Assembly: GCA_902601705.1 (NCBI GenBank) | Contig: CACKNV010000001.1 | Coordinates: 124,001 to 188,000, forward strand | Source: an uncultured Pelagibacteraceae bacterium | GTDB lineage: Bacteria > Pseudomonadota > Alphaproteobacteria > Pelagibacterales > Pelagibacteraceae | Direction of reading: 5' to 3' | Length of the DNA: 64,000 nucleotides | In this document: positions 37,947 to 46,637 of the stretch, in pieces | Layout of the letters: each line of letters begins with the position of its first letter | Numbering within the stretch: the stretch's first letter is position 1 | Notes under the pieces: generated by a model | Told to the model about the DNA's origin: nothing | Databases searched by the model: none | The model's input: only the letters and a program-made list of their open reading frames with translations | Program-made: the position numbers and the translations under genes

Positions 37947-39563
37947 TTAGTTTTTTTTTGAAAGTATATATCTAGATGATAGTAGAATTAATACTGTTGA
38001 CCAAAATATTAGAAAAAGTGATGGTAAAGCTGCAGCTTCTAATAAATCTTGAGAAGCATAAATATAAGCTTGAGTTGCAAACGTTTCAAAATTAAATGGT
38101 CTTAAAATTAAAGTTATTGGAAGTTCTTTAATTACCTCAAGAGAAATTAAAAGCATTATTAATATAATATTTGTCTTTAAATAAGGTATATGAATTTTTA
38201 AAAATGTTTTAATTTTTGAATATCCTAACAAATATGCGCTTTCATCAATTGAGTTATTTATTTTTTCATAACTCGATTTAATACCATTAAATGATAATGA
38301 AAAAAATCTTATGAAATATGCTAAAATCAATCCTAAAATAGAACCTATAAAAATTCCTTTTGTACTTTTAAAGTTTAAATTATAAGAAGCTAAATCACTA
38401 AGATTTGAAAAAAAAGTTATAAAAGCTACTGCTAAAATAACACCAGGAATTGCATATCCAGATATTAAAAAGTTTGTTAAATAATTTAAAATTTTACTTT
38501 TCGAAATTCTACTTCCGTAATTTATAAATAATGAAACAATTACTATAGATGCGCTTGCTAATAATACTAATATTAAAGTATTAATGTTTATATTCAGAAT
38601 GTTAATATCGTGTAAGTATTTTGGGAATTTTATTGTCCAATAAATCATTTGAGAAACTGGAAATAAAAAGCTTAAAAATAGAATTAAAGAACATACTGTA
38701 ATAGGAATAATAGATTTTTTGCCTTTTAACTTAATTTTTATAATAGGTTTGAATCCTCTTCCTGGTTGATGATATCTTGCATCTTTTCTCGAGTAAATTT
38801 CGATTGAGAATAAAAGTAGTATGAATAATAATAATATAAAAGAAATCTGATTTGCAGTATTTAAATCATCAAAAGAGAGCCAGGAGTTATAAATACCAGT
38901 AGTTAAAGTATTAACACTAAAAAAGGATACAGTTCCGAAATCTGACAAGCATTCCATGGACACTAACGCTAAACCAGCAATTATTGCTGGTCTTGCAGAT
39001 GGTAAAATTATTTTAAAAAAAGACTCCTTAGTAGAGAGACCTAAATTTTTTCCAACCTCTATATAATTATTTGATTGATAATGAAATGAAGCTCTAGTTA
39101 AAACGTAAACATACGGAAATAATGAAAATGAAATAGCTAATATAGCTCCAACAATTCCATCGATTTTAGGAATAATTGGATTATAATTATTTTCTCCAAA
39201 TAAATAAGTCAGTATTGAAAATGCAGTACCGTAATTTTCAAAAAAAGCGATTAAAGAAAAAGCATATATATAGCCTGGCACAGCGAATGCTAAAATTAAT
39301 GTCCAGCTAAAAAAATTAGAAAACGGAAATTCATAAAAAGAGACAAAGTATGCTGATAAAACACCTAAAATGAAAGTAACTAAAATTACAAAGAATAAAA
39401 TTATCATAGAATTAAAAATATAATCAAGAAGAAAGGTGCTTTTTAATAAGGTAAAATAATTGCTTGTTTCGTTAAAGAAACTAAAAAATACTGTAATTAT
39501 TGGTAATGAAACAATTAAAGCAATAAATAAAGAACTAAAAAACCAAATATTATATTTTGTCAT
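37947..39563 (-). CDS. fbpB: Ferric iron ABC transporter permease (fused double domain)
   Basis: 538-residue membrane protein made of two fused permease halves, about 12 helices, as usual for FbpB/FutB/SfuB. The first half holds the coupling loop YIEVGKNLGLSTKESFFKIILPS; the second holds DESAYLLGYSKIKTFLKIHIPYL. Conserved SGYAIPGVILAV in the second half and FAVPGYIYAFSL in the first are family hallmarks. 53 bases separate it from the binding protein gene, with no hairpin between them. Confidence 0.93.
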   Translation of the reverse strand: MTKYNIWFFSSLFIALIVSLPIITVFFSFFNETSNYFTLLKSTFLLDYIFNSMIILFFVILVTFILGVLSAYFVSFYEFPFSNFFSWTLILAFAVPGYIYAFSLIAFFENYGTAFSILTYLFGENNYNPIIPKIDGIVGAILAISFSLFPYVYVLTRASFHYQSNNYIEVGKNLGLSTKESFFKIILPSARPAIIAGLALVSMECLSDFGTVSFFSVNTLTTGIYNSWLSFDDLNTANQISFILLLFILLLFSIEIYSRKDARYHQPGRGFKPIIKIKLKGKKSIIPITVCSLILFLSFLFPVSQMIYWTIKFPKYLHDINILNININTLILVLLASASIVIVSLFINYGSRISKSKILNYLTNFLISGYAIPGVILAVAFITFFSNLSDLASYNLNFKSTKGIFIGSILGLILAYFIRFFSLSFNGIKSSYEKINNSIDESAYLLGYSKIKTFLKIHIPYLKTNIILIMLLISLEVIKELPITLILRPFNFETFATQAYIYASQDLLEAAALPSLFLIFWSTVLILLSSRYILSKKN

Positions 39564-39616
39564 CTTGGGACTGTTTCAAATATTTTCTTTTTTATTGTTG
39601 CGTCATATACTAGCAA

Positions 39617-40636
39617 CTACTTCCAACCTGCTGCTGTCATTACTTCTAAAGCATCTGCTTGCCTTTTTCCATAATTAACAACTTTAGTTTTTAAATCTTG
39701 TTTAAAATCTAATCCCATATTTACAACAAGTGGATGTGGAGACACGCTCTTTATCATTGGATACTCAAAAGTGTTATTTACAATATGATTTTGAGCTTCC
39801 TCACTTAATAAAAACTCAACTAATTTAATTGCATTAGCTTTATTAGGAGCTCCTTTTACAAGTCCTGCACCACTAATGTTCATATGAGTTCCTCTTCCAT
39901 CTTGATTAGGAAAGAATGGTTTTACTTTTTTAGCAGCTGCTTGTTGTTCAGAACCTTTTTTTCCTGAAAGCATAAGTGCTAAATAATAAGTATTTGCCAC
40001 TGCTATATCTGCTTCTCCTGCAGCAACAGCAAGTATTTGAGCTCTATCATTTCCTTTAGGCGATCTTGCCATGTTAGAAACCACACCCTTTGACCACTCA
40101 GCTACTTTTCCTTTTCCGTTATTTTTAATTAATGAAGCTACAAGTGATTGATTATATATATTGTTTGAAGCTCTTATAACTAATCTTCCTTTCCACTTTG
40201 GATCAGCTAAACTCTCATAAGTTAAACCTGATAATTCTGAACCACTTACTCTTTCTGGGGCAAAATAAATAATCCTAGCTCTCTTTGCTATACCAGTCCA
40301 TTTTGATGTTCTGAAGTTACTAGGTACAACAGATTTGATTGCTGGGCTAGTAAGTCCTCCTTGAAGATTAGCTTCAAAGGCTCCTAACCTTCCTGCATCT
40401 GCAGTTATGTAAAGATCTGCTTTACTATCTGCTCCTTCCTCAATTATTCTCTTTTCTAAAGCACCAGATTTTCCTGAAACAACATTCACTTTTATTCCTG
40501 TTTTTGCAGTGAATTTCTCATATAGTTGGACATCAGAATCGTAATGCCTTGCACTAAATATGTTTACTTCATTAGCTAATAGACTGCTTGTGAATGCTAT
40601 TAAAATTAAATAGCTAATGAACATAGTTTTTTTCAC
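39617..40636 (-). CDS. fbpA: Ferric iron-binding periplasmic protein (FutA/FbpA-like)
   Basis: Periplasmic Fe(III) receptor. 339 residues starting at GTG 40636, with GAGGG eight bases upstream. The signal peptide MKKTMFISYLILIAFTSSLL is likely cleaved before NEVNIFSARHYDSD. The RHYDSD segment and the VANTYYLALML double tyrosine correspond to the Fe-coordinating His/Tyr residues of FutA-type proteins. Two Fur-box-like palindromes precede it. First gene of the operon with fbpB and fbpC. Confidence 0.94.
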   Translation of the reverse strand: MKKTMFISYLILIAFTSSLLANEVNIFSARHYDSDVQLYEKFTAKTGIKVNVVSGKSGALEKRIIEEGADSKADLYITADAGRLGAFEANLQGGLTSPAIKSVVPSNFRTSKWTGIAKRARIIYFAPERVSGSELSGLTYESLADPKWKGRLVIRASNNIYNQSLVASLIKNNGKGKVAEWSKGVVSNMARSPKGNDRAQILAVAAGEADIAVANTYYLALMLSGKKGSEQQAAAKKVKPFFPNQDGRGTHMNISGAGLVKGAPNKANAIKLVEFLLSEEAQNHIVNNTFEYPMIKSVSPHPLVVNMGLDFKQDLKTKVVNYGKRQADALEVMTAAGWK

Positions 40637-40651
40637 TTATTTCCCTCGTTT

Positions 40652-40716
40652 TTGATAATGATTATCATTAACAATAAAATGATAATGATTATCATTCTCA
40701 TAATTGTCGCACCCAA
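40652..40716 (-). promoter_or_regulatory. Tandem Fur boxes over the fbpA promoter
   Basis: Two near-perfect palindromes of GATAAT hexamers: tgataatgattatcatta (40653-40670) and aatgataatgattatcatt (40678-40696), centre to centre about 26 bases. Both match the classic Fur consensus built from GATAAT repeats. On the minus strand a TTGGGT -35 (40711-40716) and a GATAAT -10 (40688-40693) are 17 bases apart, putting the -10 inside the upstream box. Iron-loaded Fur binding would therefore block RNA polymerase. The sites also lie upstream of the divergent small ORF at 40764. Confidence 0.8.
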
Positions 40717-40763
40717 GGTTTAAAAAGTGTTGATAACTCATATGAAATAGAGTTTATAGACTT

Positions 40764-40979
40764 ATGTTACAAATCAACCCTAAAAAATATAAGCCCATTA
40801 AAAATAAAACTATTCCAAACGCTATGAGGCCAAAGTTTAGAAATAAGGCTCAATCAAATATTTACTTCCTATCTCAAAGAAAAGTGACAAGTGAAAAAAA
40901 AGAAAAAATTTTAAAAAAAATTAAATTAATTAGTATTATAAGTTTTGTTTTGGTTGGTGGATATCTCTTATCTAACTAA
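40764..40979 (+). CDS. Possible small C-tail-anchored membrane protein
   Basis: 71 residues: a very basic N-terminal part (many Lys, Arg and Asn) and one C-terminal helix, IKLISIISFVLVGGYLLSN. No family recognised. In its favour: it fills an otherwise empty 340-base interval, opens downstream of the Fur boxes, and ends 8 bases inside the opposing hydratase gene, as neighbouring real genes do. Against: no clear Shine-Dalgarno and a Lys-rich composition expected by chance in this AT content. Confidence 0.5.
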   Translation: MLQINPKKYKPIKNKTIPNAMRPKFRNKAQSNIYFLSQRKVTSEKKEKILKKIKLISIISFVLVGGYLLSN

Positions 40980-41745
40980 TCTTTGTTGACACAGAGCCTA
41001 GATTGTCAATAACCCCCTTATAAACCCCTTTACCTAAAATAGGAACAACGCCTACAGAAGAACCTGTAAAAACATAAAAATTAGTTTTATTTTTAATTTT
41101 ATCTTTTTGTAATTTTTTTAAAACAAATAATAATGAATTCATTGGATTTATATATACAGTATTAGTATTGCCATTTACAAATTGATTTATTTTTTTATTA
41201 AAGATTTTTGTTTTAAGATTTTTTACATTTTGATTTTTAAATTTTTTTTTAGGACCAATTACAAATTTTACATTTGCACCAAAATCTGAACATAAATCAC
41301 CAAGGGTTTTAATTCCTTTCTTTTTTTGTCTATAGCCTACTACTTCAATGCATGGAGCGATATGAACGATAAATTTTTTTATATTTTTTTTTGAAGCTTT
41401 TTGCTTTAAATCAAAAAAATTCTTTTTAATGAGATAGCAAACTTCTAATTCTATGCCCATTGTAAATTTATTAATTTTTACAGTTTTTTTGTTTTTAAGA
41501 ACATTGTGCTTGTAAACAGATGCGTAAAATGGTTCTTTTTCTTTTAATTTTTTTAAAACAGGTAAACCTGTTCCAGCTGCTTTAAAACCACTTATGGGTT
41601 TTTGTATTTTACTCTCACATAATTTTCTAAATTTTTGAGCCTCTGAAATTTTTTTTGTATATCTTGAAGGCAATGGTGAAATAATTTTATTTTTAAGAAA
41701 TGCGTTAACAATTCTATTCGCGTACTTATTTAAATTATTATTCAT
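40972..41745 (-). CDS. 2-keto-4-pentenoate hydratase family protein
   Basis: 257 residues, similar in layout to MhpD-type hydratases of the fumarylacetoacetate hydrolase superfamily. Seen: ISGFKAAGTGLPVLKKL, MGIELEVCYLIKKNFF (metal-ligand Glu pair), IAPCIEVVGYR, LGDLCSDFGANVKFVIGP, and the closing VFTGSSVGVVPILGKGVYKGVIDNLGSVS. Such enzymes hydrate 2-oxo-4-pentenoate or act on related dioxo acids; the true substrate is unclear, as no aromatic meta-cleavage genes are present. The start overlaps the pfkA stop (TAATG), so it is translated with pfkA. The sequence is unusually Lys-rich. Confidence 0.75.
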   Translation of the reverse strand: MNNNLNKYANRIVNAFLKNKIISPLPSRYTKKISEAQKFRKLCESKIQKPISGFKAAGTGLPVLKKLKEKEPFYASVYKHNVLKNKKTVKINKFTMGIELEVCYLIKKNFFDLKQKASKKNIKKFIVHIAPCIEVVGYRQKKKGIKTLGDLCSDFGANVKFVIGPKKKFKNQNVKNLKTKIFNKKINQFVNGNTNTVYINPMNSLLFVLKKLQKDKIKNKTNFYVFTGSSVGVVPILGKGVYKGVIDNLGSVSTKIS

Positions 41746-42833
41746 TAAATATCATCTCCAATATAAATATCCAAAGATAAAGCAGTTTCTACTAAAGAGT
41801 CTTTTCTTTCAACGTTTTTATACGTTCTAATACCTTCATCTATAGGTACATCCACAACTTTTCTATCTCTCCAGGCTACCATTCTATCAAATTTTTTTTG
41901 ATTTAATAAATCAACGGCATATACCCCAAAAGCACTTGCTAAAATTCTATCACTAGCAGTTGGAGGGGCTCCTCGTTGTACATGTCCTAAAGAAGTTACT
42001 CTACATTCAACGTCAGTTTTTTTCATTAATTCTTGTGCTATATAATCCCCTATTCCACCTAATCTTTTTTCTCCATCCATATACTTATGTAAAACTGTAC
42101 TACCGTCTTCTTTTTTTACTGCTTCTGCAACAACAATCAAGGAATGTTGTATATCGTATTTTTTCATAGAATTAAGTTTTTTAATTATACCGTCTATAGA
42201 ATATTTTATTTCAGGTATAAGTATAATGTCTGCTCCACCCGCTATACCAGCGTTTAAAGCTATGTGGCCAGCATCTCTACCCATAACCTCGAGTATCATT
42301 GATCTTCTGTGACTTGCAGCAGTTGATTGTAAATTATCTAAAGCTTGCGTTGCAACATCAACAGCCGTGTGGAAACCAATTGAGCTTTCTGTTGCGCCAA
42401 CGTCATTATCTATAGTTTTAGGTATAGCTACAATTTTCATGCCACCCTCTTTAGCAAGCCTTTTTAAAATTTGCATACTACCATCACCTCCTATAATAAT
42501 TAGACCATCTAGTTTCAATTGATGGTAGCCCTCTATAATTTCTTTAGACCTATCCAAACTTTTTCCATCTTTAGTAGGAAATTTAAATGGGTTTCCTTTA
42601 TTAGTTGATCCTAGAAAAGTACCCCCTTGTCTTAGAAGATATCCTCCAAAGGTCTTATGAGTTAATTGAACAGCCGCGACTGGTCTTTTCATTAATCCTG
42701 CTGTTCCGTCTTTAATACCAAAAACGTCCATATTATATTTGTTTTTTGCTCTAAAAAAGATTGATCTAATTGCTGCATTGAGGCCTCCACAATCTCCTCC
42801 ACTTGTAAGAATTCCAATTTTTTTGTTACTCAT
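41745..42833 (-). CDS. pfkA: 6-phosphofructokinase
   Basis: Phosphorylates fructose-6-phosphate to the 1,6-bisphosphate, the committed Embden-Meyerhof step. 362 residues. Seen: LTSGGDCGGLNAAIRSI at 9-25, GGDGS at 115-119, PKTIDND at 138-144 and MGRDAGHIAL. Gly118 (ATP-type; PPi enzymes have Asp) is combined with Lys139 (as in PPi and some ATP enzymes), the mixed pattern of clade-X/group III PFKs, so ATP is the likelier phosphoryl donor. It diverges from pyk across 64 bases and is coupled to the hydratase gene downstream. Confidence 0.93.
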   Translation of the reverse strand: MSNKKIGILTSGGDCGGLNAAIRSIFFRAKNKYNMDVFGIKDGTAGLMKRPVAAVQLTHKTFGGYLLRQGGTFLGSTNKGNPFKFPTKDGKSLDRSKEIIEGYHQLKLDGLIIIGGDGSMQILKRLAKEGGMKIVAIPKTIDNDVGATESSIGFHTAVDVATQALDNLQSTAASHRRSMILEVMGRDAGHIALNAGIAGGADIILIPEIKYSIDGIIKKLNSMKKYDIQHSLIVVAEAVKKEDGSTVLHKYMDGEKRLGGIGDYIAQELMKKTDVECRVTSLGHVQRGAPPTASDRILASAFGVYAVDLLNQKKFDRMVAWRDRKVVDVPIDEGIRTYKNVERKDSLVETALSLDIYIGDDI

Positions 42834-42897
42834 TAATTTTAATTTTTCTTAAATATTTTTTTTTGAGATAAAGATGTTATAACATAAAAATTTCATA

Positions 42898-44310
42898 ATG
42901 GAAAAAAAAGCAAAAATCATCGCTACTCTAGGACCAGCTATTTATAGCAATACAAAACTTAAACAACTTGTTAATCTTGGAGTTGATGCTTTTAGAATTA
43001 ATTTCAGTCATAATACCAAAGGGATAAATAAAATTGTTTCAAAAATTAGAAAAATAGAAAAATCTGCAAATAAAAAATTGTCTTTAATAGCAGATCTTCA
43101 AGGTGTGAAGCTTCGTGTTGGGAAAATTAAAGAAGATAATCAAAGAATAAAATACAACCAAAAATATATTTTCGACACAAAAAAAAATATTGGTAATCAT
43201 TTAAGAGTAAACTTCCCTTATCCTAAAATTCTTAAAAAATTAAAAAAAGGAAACAAAATATTAGTTGATGATGGAAAATTTACTTTTGTGGTCACTGGTA
43301 AAAAAGGTCTAACTGTATCTACAGTTTGTAAAAGTCAAAATTGCTTTATAAAAAGCAATAAAAGTGTTCACATTCCTAATTTTGATATCGCTTTTAATAA
43401 TTTAACTTCTAAAGATAAAAAAGATATTAAATCTGCAATAAAACTAGGTTGTAATTGGATAGCCCTTTCATATCTTCAAAATGAAAAGCTAATTCTTGAA
43501 ACAAGAAAAATAATAAAAAAAGATATGGGAATAATTTCAAAAATTGAAAATAAACATGCATTAAAAAATATTATAAAAATAATTAAAGCTACAGACTCAA
43601 TAATGATTGCTCGTGGTGATTTGGCAATTGATATTGGTCATAGTGAAGTACCGAAAGTTCAATTAAGTCTTATAAAAAAATGTTCTCAATATTCCAAATC
43701 TGTTATTGTTGCTACTCAAATGTTGGAGAGTATGATTGAAAATAATACTGCTACTAGAGCTGAAATTAATGATATTGCCACAGCGATTTTTCAAGGAGCT
43801 GACACTGTAATGTTATCTGCTGAAGCAGCTATTGGTAAATTTCCAACTCAAGCTGTTTCAACAATGACAAAAACTATTCTTTCTACGGAAAAATATAAAA
43901 GACAGCATATTGAAGATTTTAAAAATTCAATAATTTCAAATAAAGATCCTGTAAAGTCTATTTTACTTTCAGTTAAAGATATCGCTTACAATTCAGATGT
44001 TAAAGCGATTATTGTTTTTTCAAATTCAGGAAAATCTGCAAAATTAGTATCTGCTATGAGACCTGCTGCAAAGATTGTTACAATCTCACCTAATATAAAT
44101 GTCTCTAGACAAGTATCGTTACTTTGGGGTGTTCAATCTATAAATAGTCGTGATGCAAGCGGATGGAAAGATATGATGTCTATTTCAAAAGAAATCATAA
44201 AAAAACTTAAATTTATTAAAAAAAATGATTTCGTGGTGATTACTGCTGGCTTACCTTTTGGAAAAGCAGGTATGACAAATATGATAAGACTTTATAAAGT
44301 AGGGTCGTAA
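42898..44310 (+). CDS. pyk: Pyruvate kinase
   Basis: Transfers phosphate from phosphoenolpyruvate to ADP. 470 residues. Seen: AKIIATLGPA at the N terminus, FRINFSHNT, LIADLQGVKLRVGKI, the MIARGDLAIDIGHSEVPKVQ catalytic region, IVATQMLESMIENNTATRAEINDIA and TVMLSAEAAIGKFP, then the C-terminal regulatory domain (IVFSNSGKSAKL). Divergent from pfkA, which suggests joint control. A small ORF overlaps its stop. Confidence 0.96.
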   Translation: MEKKAKIIATLGPAIYSNTKLKQLVNLGVDAFRINFSHNTKGINKIVSKIRKIEKSANKKLSLIADLQGVKLRVGKIKEDNQRIKYNQKYIFDTKKNIGNHLRVNFPYPKILKKLKKGNKILVDDGKFTFVVTGKKGLTVSTVCKSQNCFIKSNKSVHIPNFDIAFNNLTSKDKKDIKSAIKLGCNWIALSYLQNEKLILETRKIIKKDMGIISKIENKHALKNIIKIIKATDSIMIARGDLAIDIGHSEVPKVQLSLIKKCSQYSKSVIVATQMLESMIENNTATRAEINDIATAIFQGADTVMLSAEAAIGKFPTQAVSTMTKTILSTEKYKRQHIEDFKNSIISNKDPVKSILLSVKDIAYNSDVKAIIVFSNSGKSAKLVSAMRPAAKIVTISPNINVSRQVSLLWGVQSINSRDASGWKDMMSISKEIIKKLKFIKKNDFVVITAGLPFGKAGMTNMIRLYKVGS

Positions 44311-44480
44311 TGGAAAATAACTATAGTGTAGAAGAAATTTTGAGTGCAATTGATGACCTTCAAAAAATTAAGAAAGAAAAAAAAATTACTTCAGTAAAAA
44401 ATACTCCTAAAATTGAAAATTCTATTATTCCAAAAGATACTTTGAAACTAATTGAAGAAGCTGAAAAAAATAAAAATTAA
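44310..44480 (+). CDS. Small acidic/lysine-rich protein coupled to pyk
   Basis: 56 residues starting at the ATG that overlaps the pyk TAA (TAATG), ending in TAA at 44478-44480. The sequence begins MENNYSVEEILSAIDDLQK and is predicted helical and soluble. No family recognised. The tight coupling to pyk and absence of any other feature between pyk and gapA favour a real gene. Its end overlaps the end of gapA by 4 bases on the opposite strand. Confidence 0.65.
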   Translation: MENNYSVEEILSAIDDLQKIKKEKKITSVKNTPKIENSIIPKDTLKLIEEAEKNKN

Positions 44481-45481
44481 ATTAAGCCAGCAATTTGAAT
44501 AGCCGTATCACACATTCTGTTTGAGAATCCCCATTCGTTATCATACCAAGAAAGTACTCTACTAAACTTCCCTTTAATAACTTGAGTCTGAGTTAAATCA
44601 AAAATTGAACTGTGCGGATTATGATTAAAATCTTTAGAAACTAAAGGAGCTGAGTTTGTTGCTAAAATACCTTTAAGAGGACCGTTAGCAGCTTTAATCA
44701 TTGAATCATTAATACTTTCAGCTGTTACTTCCTTGTTTGGCACAAATGTAAGATCAATTAAAGATACATTAGGAGTTGGAACTCTTATTGCAGTACCATC
44801 CAATTTTCCTTTTAAACTTGGTAAAACAAGACTCATTGCTTTTGCTGCACCAGTAGATGTCGGTATCATTGCGTCTCCTGAAGCTCTGGCTCTCCTTAGG
44901 TCTTTATGAAGAGTATCTAATAATTTTTGATCACCTGTATAACTATGAATTGTAGTCATGTAGCCATACTCAATTCCAAAAGTATTTTCTAAAACCATCG
45001 CTACTGGAGCTAGACAGTTGGTTGTACACGATCCATTTGAGATTATATTATGTTCTTTTTTTAATTCTTTGCTATTAACCCCTTGAACAACAGTAAAATC
45101 TACCTCTTTAGCAGGAGCAGAAATAATTACTTTTTTAGCACCAGCTTCAATATGTTTTCCAGCTGAAGCTTTATCTAAAAAGAAACCTGTACACTCTAAA
45201 ACAACATCAGCACCAATTTTACCCCATGGAAGTTTAGCAGGATCTTTTTCAGCAAAAACTTTAATTTTTTGATCACCAATTTGAAACCCTTCTGATGAAG
45301 TTTTAACCTCTTGAGTTAAAGTACCATGAGTACTATCAAATTTTATTAAATGTGCATTGGCTTCGACTGAACCAAGATCATTAATTCCGACAACTTGAAT
45401 TTTACCTTTATAATTTTCTAGAAGAGCCCTTAAAATTAATCTTCCTATTCTTCCAAATCCGTTTATTCCGACTTTGATCAT
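44477..45481 (-). CDS. gapA: Glyceraldehyde-3-phosphate dehydrogenase, type I
   Basis: Oxidises glyceraldehyde-3-phosphate to 1,3-bisphosphoglycerate. 334 residues. Seen: INGFGRIGRLILRAL, VGINDLGSVEANAHL (Asp after beta2 suggests NAD preference), the catalytic SNGSCTTNCLAPVAMVL, and SWYDNEWGFSNRMCD. It is the last gene of the glycerol transporter operon, 2 bases after the DUF2160 gene, linking glycerol uptake to lower glycolysis. Confidence 0.97.
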   Translation of the reverse strand: MIKVGINGFGRIGRLILRALLENYKGKIQVVGINDLGSVEANAHLIKFDSTHGTLTQEVKTSSEGFQIGDQKIKVFAEKDPAKLPWGKIGADVVLECTGFFLDKASAGKHIEAGAKKVIISAPAKEVDFTVVQGVNSKELKKEHNIISNGSCTTNCLAPVAMVLENTFGIEYGYMTTIHSYTGDQKLLDTLHKDLRRARASGDAMIPTSTGAAKAMSLVLPSLKGKLDGTAIRVPTPNVSLIDLTFVPNKEVTAESINDSMIKAANGPLKGILATNSAPLVSKDFNHNPHSSIFDLTQTQVIKGKFSRVLSWYDNEWGFSNRMCDTAIQIAGLI

Positions 45482-45483
45482 TT

Positions 45484-45840
45484 TTATACGTATTTAAATA
45501 CAATCACAAAATATGCAACACAAATAATTGTTGCTATCCACAACATGCTACCCACTAAACCTAACCATGCCAAATGAATAAAAGCACTTCCTAATAAGGA
45601 TACAAAAAGTCTGTCTCCTCTAGTTGTATCTAATCCTAAAATTCCTTTTCTAGGACTCCCTCCTGGAGAATATTTTTCCCAAATTAACATTACTGTTATA
45701 CAAAGAGCTATGAAGATAAAAAATGAAGCTGTTTGCCAAGTCCATGCCATCCATGAAAATAAATCAAAATCAAAAAAACCTTTTTCTTTGGCTTTTCCAA
45801 CATCGCCCCAAGTGGCTGCATGTAATTTTGTAAAAATCAT
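45484..45840 (-). CDS. glpU: DUF2160 membrane protein of glycerol ABC transporter
   Basis: 118 residues with three predicted helices (about 30-52, 78-96, 98-116). It carries FDFDLFSWMAWTWQTASFF, EKYSPGGSPRKGILGLDTTRGDRLFVSLLGSAFIHL, matching the DUF2160 family found in glpSTPQUV glycerol operons of rhizobia. Function unknown; perhaps an accessory membrane subunit. Overlaps the glpQ stop by four bases (ATGA). The gene symbol is by operon analogy. Confidence 0.85.
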   Translation of the reverse strand: MIFTKLHAATWGDVGKAKEKGFFDFDLFSWMAWTWQTASFFIFIALCITVMLIWEKYSPGGSPRKGILGLDTTRGDRLFVSLLGSAFIHLAWLGLVGSMLWIATIICVAYFVIVFKYV

Positions 45841-46637
45841 ACTCGGCCCATCGCAAACCCTTTAGCAATATAATTTCTAACAAAGTAAATTACTATTGCT
45901 CCAGGAATTATTGTTAAACTTCCCGCTGCTGCAAGAAGACCTAGTTCGTATCCAGAGGTGCTCGCTGTTCTTGTCATCGTTGCTGCTATTGGTTTCGCCT
46001 CTGTTGCTGTTAAAGTTTTGGCCAATAACAACTCAACCCAAGAAAACATAAAACAGAAAAACATTGTGATACCTATTCCTGCAGCAATTGTGGGAATAAA
46101 TATTTTGAAGAAAAATCTATTAAAAGAGTAACCATCTACATAAGCTGTTTCATCTAACTCTTTTGGTACAGCTGACATGAATCCCTCTAAAATCCATACA
46201 GCTAAAGGAATGTTAAATAAGCAGTGTGAAAGAGCTACAGCTATATGAGTATCAAACAAATTAACAGATGAATAAAATTGGAAGAACGGTAAAGCAAATA
46301 CAGCCGGTGGTGCCATTCTATTTGTTAAAAGCCAGAAAAATAAATGTTTATCACCTAAAAATTTATACCTAGAAAAAGCATAAGCAGCAGGTAAAGCAGC
46401 TGCAACTGAAATAATCGTATTAAATACTGTATAGGTAATTGAATTTACATAACCCATATACCAAGTGCTATCTGTAAAGATCTTTACATAATTCTCAGTT
46501 GTAAATTCTCGTGGCCATAAAGAATAAGTATTTATAATCTCAGTCGTTGTCTTAAAGGACATGTTAATCAACCAATAAATTGGCAACATTAAAAAAATTA
46601 TATAAAGCGTTGGTACTAACCACTTATATTTCTTCAT
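45837..46637 (-). CDS. glpQ: Glycerol ABC transporter permease
   Basis: MalG-type permease, 266 residues, about six helices. Seen: IIFLMLPIYWLINMSFKTTTEI at the N terminus and the EAA coupling loop KELDETAYVDGYSFNRFFFKIFIP, ending VRNYIAKGFAMGRV as in MalG-like proteins. Overlaps glpP by four bases. Substrate assignment comes from its operon neighbours (large binding protein, two ATPases, DUF2160 and glpK). Confidence 0.9.
   Translation of the reverse strand: MKKYKWLVPTLYIIFLMLPIYWLINMSFKTTTEIINTYSLWPREFTTENYVKIFTDSTWYMGYVNSITYTVFNTIISVAAALPAAYAFSRYKFLGDKHLFFWLLTNRMAPPAVFALPFFQFYSSVNLFDTHIAVALSHCLFNIPLAVWILEGFMSAVPKELDETAYVDGYSFNRFFFKIFIPTIAAGIGITMFFCFMFSWVELLLAKTLTATEAKPIAATMTRTASTSGYELGLLAAAGSLTIIPGAIVIYFVRNYIAKGFAMGRV

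Noticed and set aside
41745-42833. Calling the PFK pyrophosphate-dependent because of PKTIDND
   Set aside because: The GGDGS motif has Gly, not Asp, at the discriminating position, which favours ATP; reported only as a mixed signature.
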